The notes: generated from the sequence alone by a model not told the origin. Positions 1 through 15,000 are shown, counted from the stretch's first letter. The stretch is 64,000 nt of DNA from Elusimicrobia bacterium RIFCSPLOWO2_02_FULL_39_32 (GCA_001800135.1 MGUU01000016.1:310001-374000), one strand, 5' to 3'. Made by a program: numbers and translations.

Positions 1-3000
1 CAAATAGGTCTAAAGTTCTTAATGAACTTTGCCAAGGGCCAATCTGGCAAAACCCTTCTTCTTAAGATAAGATTAGAATCCATAATGCCGCTTTTATGAA
101 AAGGTAAAGGTTTTCCTTTATAACTTTTATTTGCAGCGCTTTCTTGCATCATGGCGCTGTACATTTTAACCCCATCGCTTAACAATTCTGAGCCCTGTCT
201 TCTAAAATCATGTTTATTATTTATGAGTGAAAGAATATGAGACTCAATCTGCTGCAAAGTAATGCGTCTGCCATCTTTTGCCGCTTGAATGCTCAATGCC
301 TCATTGGTGTCTCCTATAATCAGGCTGGATAAACCATTTAAACCGTTTTGAGCTCTGGTTCTAGGATTCTTGACTATGGAACCATTTTTTTCTTCAATTC
401 GTAGATTCATCAGATTTACAAAACTAAAAATCGCTTGATCTTCAGGAGTTAAAAACTCATTGGTTCTAACTTTATTCTTTTTAGCTCTTTCAATTCTTAT
501 CCCTTTTTTCACAATTTCAGTCCAACTATCTAGCCAACCCTGTTTAGCTAAAAGATTTGAGATAGAATAAACTAAGTGGAAATCTTTATAAATCGTAGTT
601 TTAATCGCTCCAAGCAACTTATCTAAATCAAGTTCTTCCTCTCCCGGTTGGAGCTCATGGCCAACTAATTTTCTACTTAAATCGAATTTTCCTCTGGTCG
701 TGCCATTATTTTCTACCATTCCGTATAATAAAGGAAAGTCCACCAATCCTTCTCCATCCCAAAAAAGAGCATCGTAAGTCTTAGACAAATGGCGGTGAAG
801 ATCTACCCAGAGAACAGACAAACTCCAAGGTCCATTGCGGTTTGGATTAGAAAAATAGTGTATTTCATTAATTTCAAGCCCTTGCAAAAGTCTGGCTCTG
901 GCATCCAGCCCATTTCTTCTGCGGATCGTTTCATTTAAAACTGTTGTGCGCAATAAGGGATCCGCCTCAATCTCGTACCTTCTATTAATAATTTCAATGT
1001 AAGATTCATTCACCGCAACCTTTACTGTGCGCTTGCTCATGTCTAATTGATCTTCGTACTCTTTAAATACTTCATTGATGCGGCGGTCTAATTCTTGGTT
1101 GGAAACTTTAGAATTTTCATGTAAAAGTCCATCTTTCTCCATTCTCTGAAACACGCGATTGACAAAAGATTCTACAGTTCCTTCTGCTTCTATCGGGTAA
1201 TCTTTCCAACGTTTGATTACAGTTTGTAAAGCCATTTCCCAAACACGAGCTAATTGCGTGGGAGTGACTTTGTACTTATTGTGCTGCAAAAATCTAGTTC
1301 TTTGCACAATTTCGTTCCATGCGATTTTTCTTCTTTCTATTGGATTCGTTAGGATAATGCCGGTTCTTTTAAAATATCGTTCATTCGCAAATTGTTCAAC
1401 TAAGGGAGGAGCAGGCAGTTTGGAACTAGAGTCTAGTAAATTAAAATGTTTTGGAATATCAGACCTAAATTTTTGCAAACCGCTTATCTTTTGCGCGCCT
1501 TGACCTGTGGTTCTTCTGCCAGAAATATGCGCGGCATGAGACAAATAGCCGGCAACATAACCTTGACCAAGCTGCCCCAAATTATTCTCTATTTGAAAAG
1601 AATATAATAAGGAATCAGTTAATTCTGATTCAGGAATTTCTGGAATCCATTTTAGTCCTGGGAGGAGCTCTAGTTTTCCTTTGGCCTTCATGTCCATATA
1701 AAATTGGTTATTCCCCTCCCGCATTTCTCTAAAAGTCTCAAAATGATCAATCAGCACATACCATTGATAGGCTAATTGAATTTGCGGGGTAGCGCTGTTA
1801 TAGGATGGAAAACGCCTTGCCGCAACTTTAATTAAAAGCTCTCTTTGTTGCTCATTTTTAACAGGACTTGCGGCAGGAGATGGCGCTGCAGGAATAGGCG
1901 ATGGAGTAGCTGTAACTGAAGGAGTAGCTATAACTGAAGGAGTGGCGCTAGCGGTAGTTGAAAGTCCGTTTTGAGCCATAACGCGCGCCAAGCGCGCGAT
2001 TCTAGTTGCATTCACCTGCACCCAAAGGTTAGCATAGAGATTTCTTTCAGAAGGATCTCCTTGGGCTATGGCTTGCAAATCCACACCCATCACTCTTAGC
2101 TGTTGAACTAAGTTCCGCATTTGGTCTGCTTTCCCGCCTTGGACAATTTCAGGATTTAAAATTTCCTGTAAAGCTGGTTCAACGATACTTAAGATAATTC
2201 TTTTTTCTTCTAAAGTAGCAGGCTCTATAAAGGCTGAACTAAAAATTTGATCCGCAACAAAATTTTGAGTTTGCAATCTTTCTAATTGTTCCTCATTCCT
2301 AAATTTATTTTCCTGATCCCAAAGATTAGCTTCCAAACCAACCTGAAATTCCTCAACTTTCCGCAGCCTAATTCTATTTTGATAAACCTGCGCAATAGCA
2401 TCGCCTTTAAATTCTGCGCTGTCCCAAAAACTATTGGCATAATCCAGCCCTAACATGCGAATCACATCTTGCACGCTCATATGATTTTTTAAAGCATAGC
2501 CGGTTAAACGATTGACATAGGCTCTTTCCTTATCTATGTCAATGGCATATAGAAAAGGGCTGGCAATAGTTGCTGCATGCTCCGCTGGTTCCATGGCGCC
2601 TTGCACTCTTACAGAAGGCACATACGGAATCTTTCTTAAAATAATTAAAGGTATTGCGCTCATGTCTCTGGCAGTTTTTAAAGCCCGGCTATTGGGATCT
2701 CGAAAACGACTTACAGGAAGTTTAGAAAGGTTTTGAGATAATTCCTGTTCTAAGTTGTTGCTGAATTCCAAAAAGGTTTGCACATTTTCCGCGCTTGGCT
2801 CTTCTCCCCACTCTTCCAAAGTTCCTTTTGTGCCAACAGCTAAGTTTTCAAATTGTTTTGTATCTAAAATATCCTGAGCTGCTTTTACCTTATTCCAATT
2901 TCTATTAATCTTATCCCAATATTCAATGCGCATGGTCTCTTCCTGAGTTTTGCCAGTTGTATCTCTAGCGTCTGAAAGCATTCTGATCCGCGCCATTTCC

Positions 3001-6000
3001 GGCAGTTCCACAAAACTTAAAATAAAAGGATATTCTCTATACTTCACCACATCCGGCACATGCCATAAGGTTTGAATGCGGCTTAAATATCCGCCAATAA
3101 ACTGAAACGCTCCCATAATGCTCTGATAAACAGTATTAAAGAAAGCGTTTTTCTGAGAGTCTCTGCCAGCTTCTCTCATCATTAAAGCGCGTTCTCTGTG
3201 ATTGGCTAAAATAGAAAGTTCCTCTGGATAAGACTCTGCCATGCGCATCACATTTTCCCGCTTTGGTTCTGTGCCTGTAAATTGCTGATTTAAAGGTAAT
3301 GGGTAGGTTACTGGAAATTCTTCCAAAGGTTCAAGCTGATCTAATTCAGTTAAAATTTTTGCAGGCAGACCTTTTAATTTTCCAATTTTTTCTCCTTTAG
3401 GTCCATCCCGAATTAAAAGAATTGGACTATGAAGCGCATCCACCATGGCGATAAGAGAAATCAAATCATCTCTATTCCTTGTATATAAATCTGCCCGAGT
3501 TAACATTCTTCTTTGCACCTGATCTAAATGGTATTTCTGTTCTTCTTCTAATACCCCGGCTCCGGTCACAGTTCTTTGGGCTTTGCCATATGCAACTAAA
3601 ATATTTTGAATAGCTTGCCGAAAACCATTTGGAGTAGGAGAAGGAGTTGTTATGGGAGTAGGAATAGGGGTAGGAAGAGCAAATACGGATTTAGCCAGCA
3701 CAGAACCAAACATGGTTAAAGCAAGAAGAGCGCTTGTGACTCTTATAATAGCAACTTGACGTCCGCCTCCGGGAGCAGCTCCTGGGATGTGAATGATACC
3801 ACCTCCACCGGCTCCAGTTCCACCACCTGTTCCGGGAGCGCCGCCTCCAGGGGCACCACCTGCTCCGCCAGCTCCTCCAGTGCCACCTCCACCCGCACCA
3901 CCGCCGGGCGCACCGCCGCCAGGAGTACCACCACCAGCTCCAGGGGCACCACCTGCTCCAGTTCCACCACCACCTGCTCCTCCCGCACCGCCTGCTCCAC
4001 CACCTGTGCCAGAAGATCGGGGTCTTCTAACAGTAGCATCCCAAATACTAAAAGCAATAAATCCCAATCCCACAATTAACAAAAATAAACTGATTACTGA
4101 AGAGTTAGAAGCTCTTTCTCCCCACATCTGGTAATGGTTAATTCCATACCAACCTGACCAAGTCAAATAAATGCCTAAACCAAATACAAACAGATGTTCC
4201 CAAATAGATGCTCTTACAGGAGAAGGAGCTCTTGTATCTACCGTAGAATTTGTAAGATTTTGAATGATCCATTGATTGCCGCCAATCAGATTAGCCAAAA
4301 AAGAAACTATCCCGATACCTAAAGAAATTGAAAACCATACGCTATTTGGGCTAAAGAAAGTAGCTAAAGGAAGCCAAGTTACAAAAGCAATAGCTCCTTG
4401 CCAAAAACCTGTCCATAAATTTGGCCGTTGCGCGCTTAAATAAACACCTAAAGCTGAGCCAATAATATGCGCTGCGAAAATAGGAAAAGCTCTTTTAATT
4501 AAATCCGCATTAGGAAAATGCAAACCTAAAATTAAGGGAATCGCAATGCCTAACAAAAAGATAAAGATAAAAAATGGGAATCCTCCTCTGCCCTGTTCAT
4601 CTTGGCCAAAACGGTGACCAGCATTTTGATAAAGAGAAACAGAATCATCATAAAACATATCCATTTTAATCTGCGGAATCCAAACAGCTGCTTTACCCGT
4701 AATATCTTCCACATAACTGATTAAAGTGATCCAAGGCAAAAGAATAATATCCATTAAATAGATATTGGCTAAAGCTAGTTCCATAATGCCAATCACAAAA
4801 TTTTTTCCAGCATCTACCGTATTCCGCCATACGATTCTAAAAGTTCCGGCAAAAATAGAGGTAACAAGAAGTGTGATAAATATGGCAGCAATGGTATAAG
4901 GAAGAGCTAAACTAAATAAATAACTTAAAGTAACTGTTGTCGCTAAAGCCACCATTCCAAAAATTCTTGCATAAAGAGGTATGGTGCGGCGAGGATTAGC
5001 AGGATCTCTGCTAGAAAAAAGAGTGAGAATTAAAGTGCCAAAAATCCCTTTTAAACCATTTTCTATAATGATCAAATAAAATTTAGAAATAATAATGTTA
5101 GAGAATATGCTAAAGACAAATATTCCTTCTGCAATCCAAGGAAGCTCCACTGGCAAAATCCCTAAAGCTGTGCCTAGAATTCGGATAAAAAGCCAAAAAC
5201 CAAAAGCCATGACTTGATAGTGAGAAAATAGAGCTTGTCCTGCGATCCATTTTTCTTGAATGCTGCCTCTGGTAAAGAAATCATAGGAAAGCCTAAAATC
5301 TCCTGAGCCCCAGCGTTTTTTCTGATATAAAGAAGAGATAAGACTGGGAGGAATATCTTCCATGATTTCAGCCATAGCATCAAAAAAAGGTTTAGCGCGT
5401 CTAGCTTCAAAAGTATCGTGGCTAAGATAATTAGGAATAGGCCTGCCTTCAACAATGACCCGCTTGGTATAAAGAGCTAAGAGATGCGCTTCTTTGCCAA
5501 AGTCCCCTGTTCTGCCAAAAGCAGTCTGAAAATCTTCCAAAGTCCAAATAAGGATTCTTCGCGCCTGAGCAGACATGTAATGGTACCAGCTTGCAATAGA
5601 ATGAATTCTTAGTTGAGGCATGACCATGGCAGATTCATTTAAACTAGGATAGAGTTTCCAATACCGTTCTTGCAAAACTGGATCTCTTTTAAAACGATCT
5701 AAAAACGCGCTCTTGGCAATAATTCTTCTTAATTCTCCTTCTCTGGAATAGTTTGCTCCATCATAAAGCACCACATGTTTAAATTTATTTTTGTTTGGAT
5801 TACTATAGGAATCATGGATCATTTGAACCCCAACCAATTCTCCAAAACGATCTCTTCCAATTAATCCTTCATTTTGCATGAGTTCTCGGATATCTTGATA
5901 CATTTGATAGGTGTGAGGCCGATCTTCTGTAAATTCATTTATTAAATCTCCATTTTGATCCAGATCATGCAACCCTATGTAAAGAGGTTCATCAGGATTA

Positions 6001-9000
6001 CGAGAAAATTTATTTTTTGGACCCCAGAGAGTTGGATTAGTAAAGGTTTTAGCTCGGGTTTCTCCCATAGCAACTAAATGCATGTCATGGTATGCGAAAA
6101 GTTTTTTACCAATGGTACTCCAGCGTTTAGCAAAAACAAAATTTCTTCTATAAGCATCAATCTGATCTTGGTTGAAACCTTTACCTGATAATATAGTGTC
6201 CAACTCACCCCCGGGCCCTGCATATCTTTGAAAAGCCTCAATTTCTAATTCAGTGACTCTTCTGCGTATATTTTTCGGGTTAACTGGATCATTCACAGGA
6301 TCAATGCCGCAGCTCATGTAAACAAAAGTAATATTCCCATTTGGATCATAATTATTTTTAAAGGATTCAAACCACCATCTTAGCTGCTCTTCAATGGTTG
6401 CCATGGTAACAGCTTCATCCAAATTTCCATTCTTATCTAAAAATGGTTCTACTCTAACCGTAGTAAGGGCTAAGGTTCTATCTGTATCGGAAATTCCATT
6501 ATTCTCAAAATCTTCCTCAATCTCTTCAGAAGGAATTTTAGGAGTTGGGCTGAGCGAGCGAACAATAAATCCTGTAATCAATCTGGCTGGGGTTAGATTA
6601 ACTAAAGGTAAAGGAATGGTTTGTAAAACCAAGAAAATCCAAGAAGAAAAATCACCTATGGGAATTTTAGTGGAAATGGTGTAAGTAATTAAAAAGGTTA
6701 AAGTTAAAGAGATCATGATCTGCAGGAAAATATAGAGTAAAGGAAGCACAGCATACCTCCATGTCCAATAGAGCTCGCGTAAAAACGTTCTTCTTGGCCC
6801 CGGAGGAGGCAAACCAGTGGCTGGATCTAGATAAGTAGTGTCATCTCTTAATTTAGCTACTAAAGGATCAGTATCATCAAAATAATCTGTTCTATTAGTG
6901 CCATGAGGATTTTCTACTCCATAAGATTCATCAGTTGTTTTTTGAAATTCAAGCGCTCTAAAACGAGCAAATTGAATATCTGCCAAAATTTTAACTGGAG
7001 TAAAAGTTAAGATGGTGCCAACCACTCCAATAATAAAAGCCCAGATCACTTTGGTGGATCCCTTAGTGGACAAATCTATGAGATCTATTCTAGCGCCTAA
7101 ATGTAAAAAGGATAAAACAGTATTGATCCCATAAACCATTGGATTCACAATCCAGGAAACAAAGAACTGCATAAACCCTGTAGAAATCGTCTGCATCAAA
7201 ATATTGTCAAAACCAAGAGGGATAAGCCAAATTCCAATGATCATGTAAAAAATCCCTACCATGGCTGTGACACTAAAGAAATAGTAAAGCGGGTGAAGTT
7301 TTTTTAATCGTTCAGAGGTTCGAATCGCCCTAAAAAAATAAAAGAAGCTGGCAAAGGAAGAAAAAATAAGCAAGACCAGCGCGATTGGGCTGGGTAAAAT
7401 CGGTAAAAAGAAAAGAGGGGTTCCTGTAAATGAATGCAAGTTCCATAAAGCGATTAAATACCATAGTGCTCCCGCAAGAAAGTGACCGCCTAAACTAAAA
7501 GGTAAAGCAGGACCTGAACCTTTTTTATGCTTAGCTTGTTCAATAGTTTGAATTGCCCAGTTGAACTTGTCTGTTTCAGGACTTACGCTAACCCTGCTTT
7601 CTTCAACTGCTTCATTTATGGCTTCATCATACCCTTGAGAGACAAGTCGTTCAGTGCTGCCTGGAATATGCGGCAGATGATTTTTTAATGCGCTTATAGA
7701 ACGTTCTGATTCTAAAAAAAGATCCCCTGAAAAATAAGCTAAAGCTTCTGCAATTTTCATACGATACATCTCTTTAAGATTTCTGGAGACTCTAGTTCTT
7801 TCTGCTTGTAAAGCTCTAGTTTCTTCTTCTAAAGCGCTAATTAAAACTTGAACCGATCTAGGATCCTTTAACCTTATTAAAACATCTATGGCGGAAATTT
7901 TAACTAATGAATCAGGATCTTGTAAGGCTTTGCTAGCCAATTCAAAAGTGTTTGGATCTTGATATTGAGCTGAAGCAGTTACTGCTCTAGAACGAATATA
8001 GCTGCGGCTGTCCCCTAAAAGTAACCCTAATTTATTTTTAACTAGAGTGTCTGTATTGGGGGTTCTAAAATAAGTTAAAGTTTCTAAAATAGGATCAAGT
8101 AAACTTGTATCTTTTGAAAGTTCAACTAAATCTCGCACTACTTTTTCACTTGTATCGGGTCTAACATTAGGATATCTTCTTAGGGCAACAAGCGCTTCTT
8201 CCCTCACAGTTCTTTCCACTCTAACACCAGCTGTTGCCACATTTAAAAACCCAAGAGCCATCAAGTCTGAATTCGCTCCTAATTTAACCAGTCTTTTTAC
8301 CGCGTTTCTTCTAACCTCTGGTTCATTGCTCTTTAAGAGTTCCCAATAAGATTCTATGATCTGCTTTCTTTCAACTCCTAATTCTTTTTCTAAAACTAGT
8401 CCCAGTTTTTTGTGCACATTAGTAAAACGATCATTTATCAATAATTTTATTAGAATCTTTTTACCTTCTTCTCTGATTGCTTCATCTGCTTTGCTCAACT
8501 CCACAACTTTATCTATCGCGCTCCCTCGCACAATTCTGGAAAGCCAATATTTACCGTAAAAAACTTTTTGAATCTCCCCAAGATCAGTTTCATTCCATAC
8601 ATTTCTGCTAATCCGAACATCTCTAACTATTTTCACACTAGAGCCAATAATAAGAGTAACCGCGGCTACGCCTAAAATGGCAATAAGGATGTAACCCCAA
8701 AATAAATTAGAAATAACTTGCATGTCTATGAGATCGGATAAAATTAGAGTGATCTGAGACCAGCTAAAAGTCTGACTATCTGCCATTGGGGTTTGTAAAT
8801 CAAAAGGTAAAAACCCGGCAGGAAACGCAAATGCCGCGCTAGCTGCAAATAGAGAAGTAAAAAATAGTCCTATGCCGATAGTCGCGGGTTTTGCTATCTT
8901 TAAGAAAACCAAAAGAGCAAAAAGAGGCTCATAGACAAATACTATAAGACGATGTAAGGTAGAATAAATAAAATGGTTGTTGAGGAAGGAGGCAGGGAGC

Positions 9001-12000
9001 CTTGAAGTGCGAAGGAGTTGGTCCACGCTGATTCTAAACCTTTCCCGATCTAGTATCTGCTTTAATACCCCAGCATCTTTAATTTTACCTTCGTGAATTG
9101 GATCTACCTCTCCTCTAGTATCCGCATCTTGCACGATTGATGTAGAATCCGCAATGACTCTATCAGCTTTGTCATGAAGAGTTTTTAAAGTTTCATTTGG
9201 AGCAATCCCACCTACAAGCTCTGCGATCCAGCTTCTTACTTCAATGTCATAACGGTTATTTGTTGCATCAAAACGAACTTGAGCCTCTATGTTTTCAGGA
9301 TCAACCGCTTTTCCTTTTTTCATAACAGTTAAGATTGTTACTTTAGTAGCAGGTGCCCCAGCTCTTAAGGTATTGAGCCGTATAGCGCCAAGACCAATGA
9401 TAAACAAAATTGCAGCCACGCCTAGAACGCTAAAAAGGGAATATGCGAATTGTAATGTTGGGTCAACTGCAAGTATAGGAGTTAGAGGAGTTAAAGGAGC
9501 GCTCCATGCTACACTATAAAAATCCGGCAGAAGAGTTAATGTGCCTACTAAAAGTAAGACCACTCCAACTTTAATAACAGAACTGCCTATAGTAGCTGCT
9601 TTATCTTTTATGGTTATCTTATTAATTGTGCCCGGTCTAGTTGGCTTATTCGGCTGTGGTAAAATATTTCGAGCCATAGGACTCCCCTTTGTAGAAACTT
9701 TTGCGCGAGCTTCAATGCCTCTTTCTTTTGCGATTTGACGCAGAGCTTCCTCAAAATGTTTTCCACCTTCAGCTCTTAAAACTTCTAATTCTTGCCTAAT
9801 CCCTTCATCTCTAAAATTCCAACCTATCTCAAGGGGTTGAGGTTTTTCTTCTTCTTGAATATTCATCAAGCGCATTATAAGTTTGAGCCCAGTCTGAGCC
9901 ATACGACCTAAAAGATTTGTTTGAGGTTCCTGAACAGGAATAAGTAAAGCTGTTGGAGATGCGCTTTTAGTTTTTTCCACTGCCCGTAAATCTAACCTGC
10001 CTGTATTTTGACGATTCTGTGATAAATTTACTGTGCCTCTAGGAAATTGCCTAACTGGTTCAACTCTAGATGGGCTTAACCTTCCGGTTTTGTCAAAAGC
10101 TAAATGAGAAGTGCGATCAGAAATATTTGGACGGGCTCCTCTAAAACGCTCTAAAGGAATGGTTCCTTGAGCAGCTACTTTTTGGTCTGGGACAGCTTCT
10201 AATCTTCTTGTTGGGCCAGCCCGAACTTTTTCTGTCTGCATAAGATCTAATTTAGATGTGCCAAGCAAACTTAAAACTCCTGTTTTTGCCGCGTGTACAA
10301 CTTCTCTTTCAACTACTGGTTTTAAAATAGATGTTTTAGCTGGCTGTGGCATCTCAGTTTCAAGGCTTGCAATTTTTAAAATTGCGGTTTTTGCTGCTCG
10401 AACCATTTCTCTTTCAACAAAAGGACTTACTAAAATTCTAGTGATTGATTGAACCAATTTCCCTGTTAACGACACTCTTGGAGTTGCCTGCGCTTCCTCT
10501 ATCTTCGGCAACTCTGCAGTCCCTACAGGTATTGCAGCTACTGTTTCTGGTTGAGTCAAAACTCCTGTTTGAGCTGCGCGCACAACTTCTCTTTCAACCA
10601 CTGCAGGACTTAAAACTGAAGTCTTTGCTGCGCGTGGAATTGCTCTCTCAGCAATCGCTGGTTTTAATGCTCCTGTTCCTAAAGAAGATAATCTAGAGGT
10701 TGAACCTTTTAATCCTCTTGCTGGCAGCCCTTGAGGAGTTTTAAATTCTAAACCTATAACTTTATCTTTTATAAATATTTTAAAAGAGCTTTCCAGTATT
10801 GAAAATAACGATCCCAAAATCATCAAAAATGGAATTCTAAAAATAGTTTGGGTCGTTTCTCTAGCAACATACTCCGCTCGTTTTTGTAACAGAACTGGCA
10901 ATATCCCGGTCTTTGAAGAATCTAATTTTCCTGTAAGAGCAGCTCTAGGAGTTTCTTTAGCTTCCTCTATATTTGGCAGCTTAGAAGTCCCCACAGGTAT
11001 TGAAGCTACTACTTCTGATTGAACCAAAACTCCTGTCTTAGCTGCAGCCGCAACCTCTCTTTCAACTACAGGTTTTAAAACAGATGTTTTTGCTGCTTGC
11101 GGTATTTCTTTTTCAGGAATTAGAGAAGCTAAAATTGATGTCTTTGCAGCTTCTGGAATTCTGCTCTCCGCTGCTGCAGGAGTTAAAATTGTTGTTTTCG
11201 CCGCGCTTGGAATGTCTCTTACTTCTTCTACCTGCGATAGTCTCCCTGTGCCAACAAGACTTAAAATTGCAGTCTTTGCTGCGCGCACCATTTCTCTCTC
11301 AACAAAAGGACTAACTAAAACTCTAGTGAGCGATTGAACCAATTTCCCTGTTAACGACACTCTTGGAGCTGCCTGCGCTTCCTCTATCTGCGGCAGCTTA
11401 GCAGTTCCTACAGGAAGTGAAGCTACTTCCTCTGATTGAGTTAAAATTCCTGTTTTAGCTGCGCGTGGAATTACTCTCTCAAGAATCGCTGGTTTTAAAG
11501 CTCCTGTTCTAGAAGAACCCAACTTGCCAGTACCAGATGCTTTGGGTGTTTCTATTGCTTCCTCTATCTGCGGCAGCTTTGCGGTCCCCACAGGTATTGA
11601 AGCTACTACTTCTGATTGAACCAAAACTCCTGTCTTAGCTGCAGCCGCAACCTCTCTTTCAACTACAGCAGGACTTAAAACTGAAGTCTTTGCTGCGCGT
11701 GGAATTGCTCTCTCAGCAATCGCTGGTTTTAATGCTCCTGTTCCTAAAGAAGATAATCTAGAGGTTGAACCTTTTAATCCTCTTGCTGGCAGCCCTTGAG
11801 GAGTTTTAAATTCTAAACCTATAACTTTATCTTTTATAAATATTTTAAAAGAGCTTTCCAGTATTGAAAATAACGATCCCAAAATCATCAAAAATGGAAT
11901 TCTAAAAATAGTTTGGGTCGTTTCTCTAGCAACATACTCCGCTCGTTTTTGTAACAGAACTGGCAATATCCCGGTCTTTGAAGAATCTAATTTTCCTGTA

Positions 12001-15000
12001 AGAGCAGCTCTAGGAGTTTCTTTAGCTTCCTCTATATTTGGCAGCTTAGAAGTCCCCACAGGTATTGAAGCTACTACTTCTGATTGAACCAAAACTCCTG
12101 TCTTAGCTGCAGCCGCAACCTCTCTTTCAACTACAGGTTTTAAAACAGATGTTTTTGCTGCTTGCGGTATTTCTTTTTCAGGAATTAGAGAAGCTAAAAT
12201 TGATGTCTTTGCAGCTTCTGGAATTCTGCTCTCCGCTGCTGCAGGAGTTAAAACTGTTGTTCCCGCCGCTCGTAGAATTCTTCTTGCAGGTATAGCTGGT
12301 TTTAATGCTCTTTTCCCTTTCCCTCTCTTAGAAGAACCTACCTTACCAGCGACAGATGCTTTTGGTGTTTCTCTGACTTCTTCCATCTGCAAAAGTCTAC
12401 TTGTGCCAACAAGATTTAAAATTGTAGTCTTAGCTGCTCGCACAACTTCTACTGCAGCTCTTTGAAAAGTTAAAATTCTGGTTCCAGAAGCGCTTAATTT
12501 ACCAGTACCAAATGCTTGAGCTATTTTTCTAGCTTCTTCTATTTGTGTAAGTTTTACAGTGCCACCTAAACTTAATACAGATGTTTTTACTGCTTGCGGT
12601 ATTTCTTTTTCAGGATTTGCTATTCTTAAAATTGTGGTGTTAGCTGCGCGTGGAATGGCTCTCTCAATGACTGCTGGTTGTAATACCCCTGTTCCTAAAG
12701 ATGATAATTTAGAAGTCGAACCTTTTAACCCTCTTGCTGGCAGTCCTTGAGGAGCTCTAAATCCTAAATCTATCCCTTCAACTTCTCTAAAAGGCCGTTC
12801 CAATATTGAAAGGAATCTCCCTAAAATAATTAAAAATAAAGAGCTAAAACTTGTTTGGTTTACTTCTCTGGCTATATAACCCATTCTCTCTCTTACATCT
12901 GGAAACTCAATGATCGGACTCCGCTGACCATGGGTAAATTGAGCAGCTGCAGGTTTAATAATGCCCATGCCAAACATCCGATCAGGACGAGTAACTCTAA
13001 CTGGTTTTATTATTCCAGATGGATCGCCTATTCTCTTTTGTTCTAATGTAACAAAAAAAGGTTTTTTGTATTTTTCAAAACTGCCAATTTCAAATCCAAA
13101 ATCTAATTTTAATTTTCTGGAAAGATCTTTTAAGGCTTCTGCTTGTCTCTCAATTTCAACTCCTGGAAGAGATATTTTGCCGCTCAAAATATTTTCTAGA
13201 TTAAGCAACATGTAACCGCTCTTACTTATCTCTTCATAAATAGCTTGGCCGATCTTGTCATCTAAACCAAAAACTGACCAATTCTTTCTTAACAATTCCT
13301 CTTCTAACTTTTCAACACCTATTTTTTCTCTATCTTCCATTAATTGTTCATGCTTTAAATCTACCTTAAAATTAAAATCTGCCTCTAATCTTCTAGCTAA
13401 ATAATCTCTAGCTTCTTGTTGACGATCTTGACTAACTCCGGGAATTCTAATTTTTCCAAAAATAATCTTTTCCAAAATATTCTTTTCTTTACCTTCCTTT
13501 GAATTTTGTATTAAATTCATTACACCTTCATCTACTGGAGTCCCAATGCCAAGGGCTTTAGCATTTCCATTTCTTAATTCCTTAATTAAATCTGCTATAT
13601 TTTTTATTGTTTCTCTTTCTTCTAACAACATCGCTTCTTTTTTCCTTAAAATAAAAGCTATGCCAATTCCTCCAGCTGCAATTCCCAATGAAGCAAGAAA
13701 TATCGCATTTCCTATTGCTGAATCTCCCAATGATCCTCCTACTATTCGCGATATAGGTATTAACATCATTCCTAAAGTTGTTCCAAATATCCCAAATCCT
13801 CCGCCTGTATCTATTCCTTTAAATCCGTAGTTCTCTCTTAATACCTTCCTCACCTCATTCCGTGCCTCTACCTGCTCCTCTTCCCTTACACCAGGTATCT
13901 TCATCCTGCCACTCATCACCCTGCTCAATATCCTCTTCTCCTCCCCATCTCTCCCTTTCCTTAATAACTCCATCACCCCCTCATCCACTGGACTCCCTAC
14001 CCTCAATACATTCCTCCCTCCCTTCATCTCCCTTATAAAATATTCTATCTCCCTTATCTCATAATTAAAATTCTTGTGCACCACCCTGCCTAAATCATTC
14101 CTCACTGCCTTCATGTATTTAATATCCAAACCAACTATATCTCTATCCCCTCTTATTATCTCTTCTAAACTCTGCAACCGATCTACTCCACTATTTATAA
14201 TTGTTGTCATTATTAATTCATTTACCAATGGCTCAAATCCAAATATCACCTCATCCTCTGCTGCTAAAGCTCCTCTTAATCCTTTTTCATTCCGCTCCCA
14301 TTCCCCTTTATTCCCCTTCATAACCATATCCTCTGCCTTCACTACTTCTGGCTCCTTTAATAAGTCAATTCCAAAACGTCCTCGTATCTTACTCAATAAC
14401 TCCTCTCTCGCCTCTCCTTGATACTCTGACTCTACTCCAGGAATCTCTATCTCTCCTCTGCCCATCCTCTTTAAATTCTCATACCGATCCCCACCTAAAC
14501 CAATAAGCTCTTGCATGATCCCTTCATTCAAACTCCCCATCCCAAATATCTCTTTATCCCCTGCCTCTAACGCTCTCCTCAAACCCTCCTCGCTCTTCTC
14601 CCATCCAACTACTCTGGGAGTTGATACTGCTGCCACTGGAGTTGCTTTCCCTCCTCCAAATAAATTCTTAACTCTATCTGCAAAACGAGTAAATATACTC
14701 CCTGTTCCTGATACTGCTGGAGTTACTGGAACTCCTGCTGATGCTGATGGCGCTGGTGTTGCTGTTGGTGTTGGAGTTGGAGTTGGAGTTGGAGTTGGAG
14801 TTGGGGGTGCAGTCGGAGTTCCTCCGCTCGCTGATGGCGCTGGTGTTGCCGCTGGCACTGCTGGACTTGCTCCACTCGCTGCCGGCGCAGGCGTTGTTGG
14901 AGCTGCTACTGGCGCTGCTTGCGGTGTTGCTGTCGGCGCTGGCGTTGCTGCTGAACTTCCTGATGCAGTCGTTGCAGTCCCTGCGCCTCCTTTAGTTTTC

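Larger units (their letters stand above)
9990..12760 (-). repeat. Array of degenerate AAKT-type peptide repeats
   Basis: In the giant-gene frame this region encodes roughly residues 2835-3758 with a recurring core of the form (R/Q/E)-A-A-K-T-(S/G/A)-(V/I)-L, often followed by a PVVEREV-like segment and spaced about 15-30 residues apart. Variants include AAKTGVL, AAKTSIL, AAKTAIL, AANTTIL and AAGTTVL. A second submodule, R-x-S/A-x-TGKL, alternates with it. I recognise no family. The charged, Ala-rich pattern suggests an extended or helical spacer or binding array. Confidence 0.75.

Noticed and set aside
3743-4134. Several overlapping open frames in three other frames, Pro/Ala-, Ser/Thr- or Val/Leu-rich
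   Set aside because: All are produced by the Gly-rich linker's biased codons; only the frame continuous with the giant gene makes sense.
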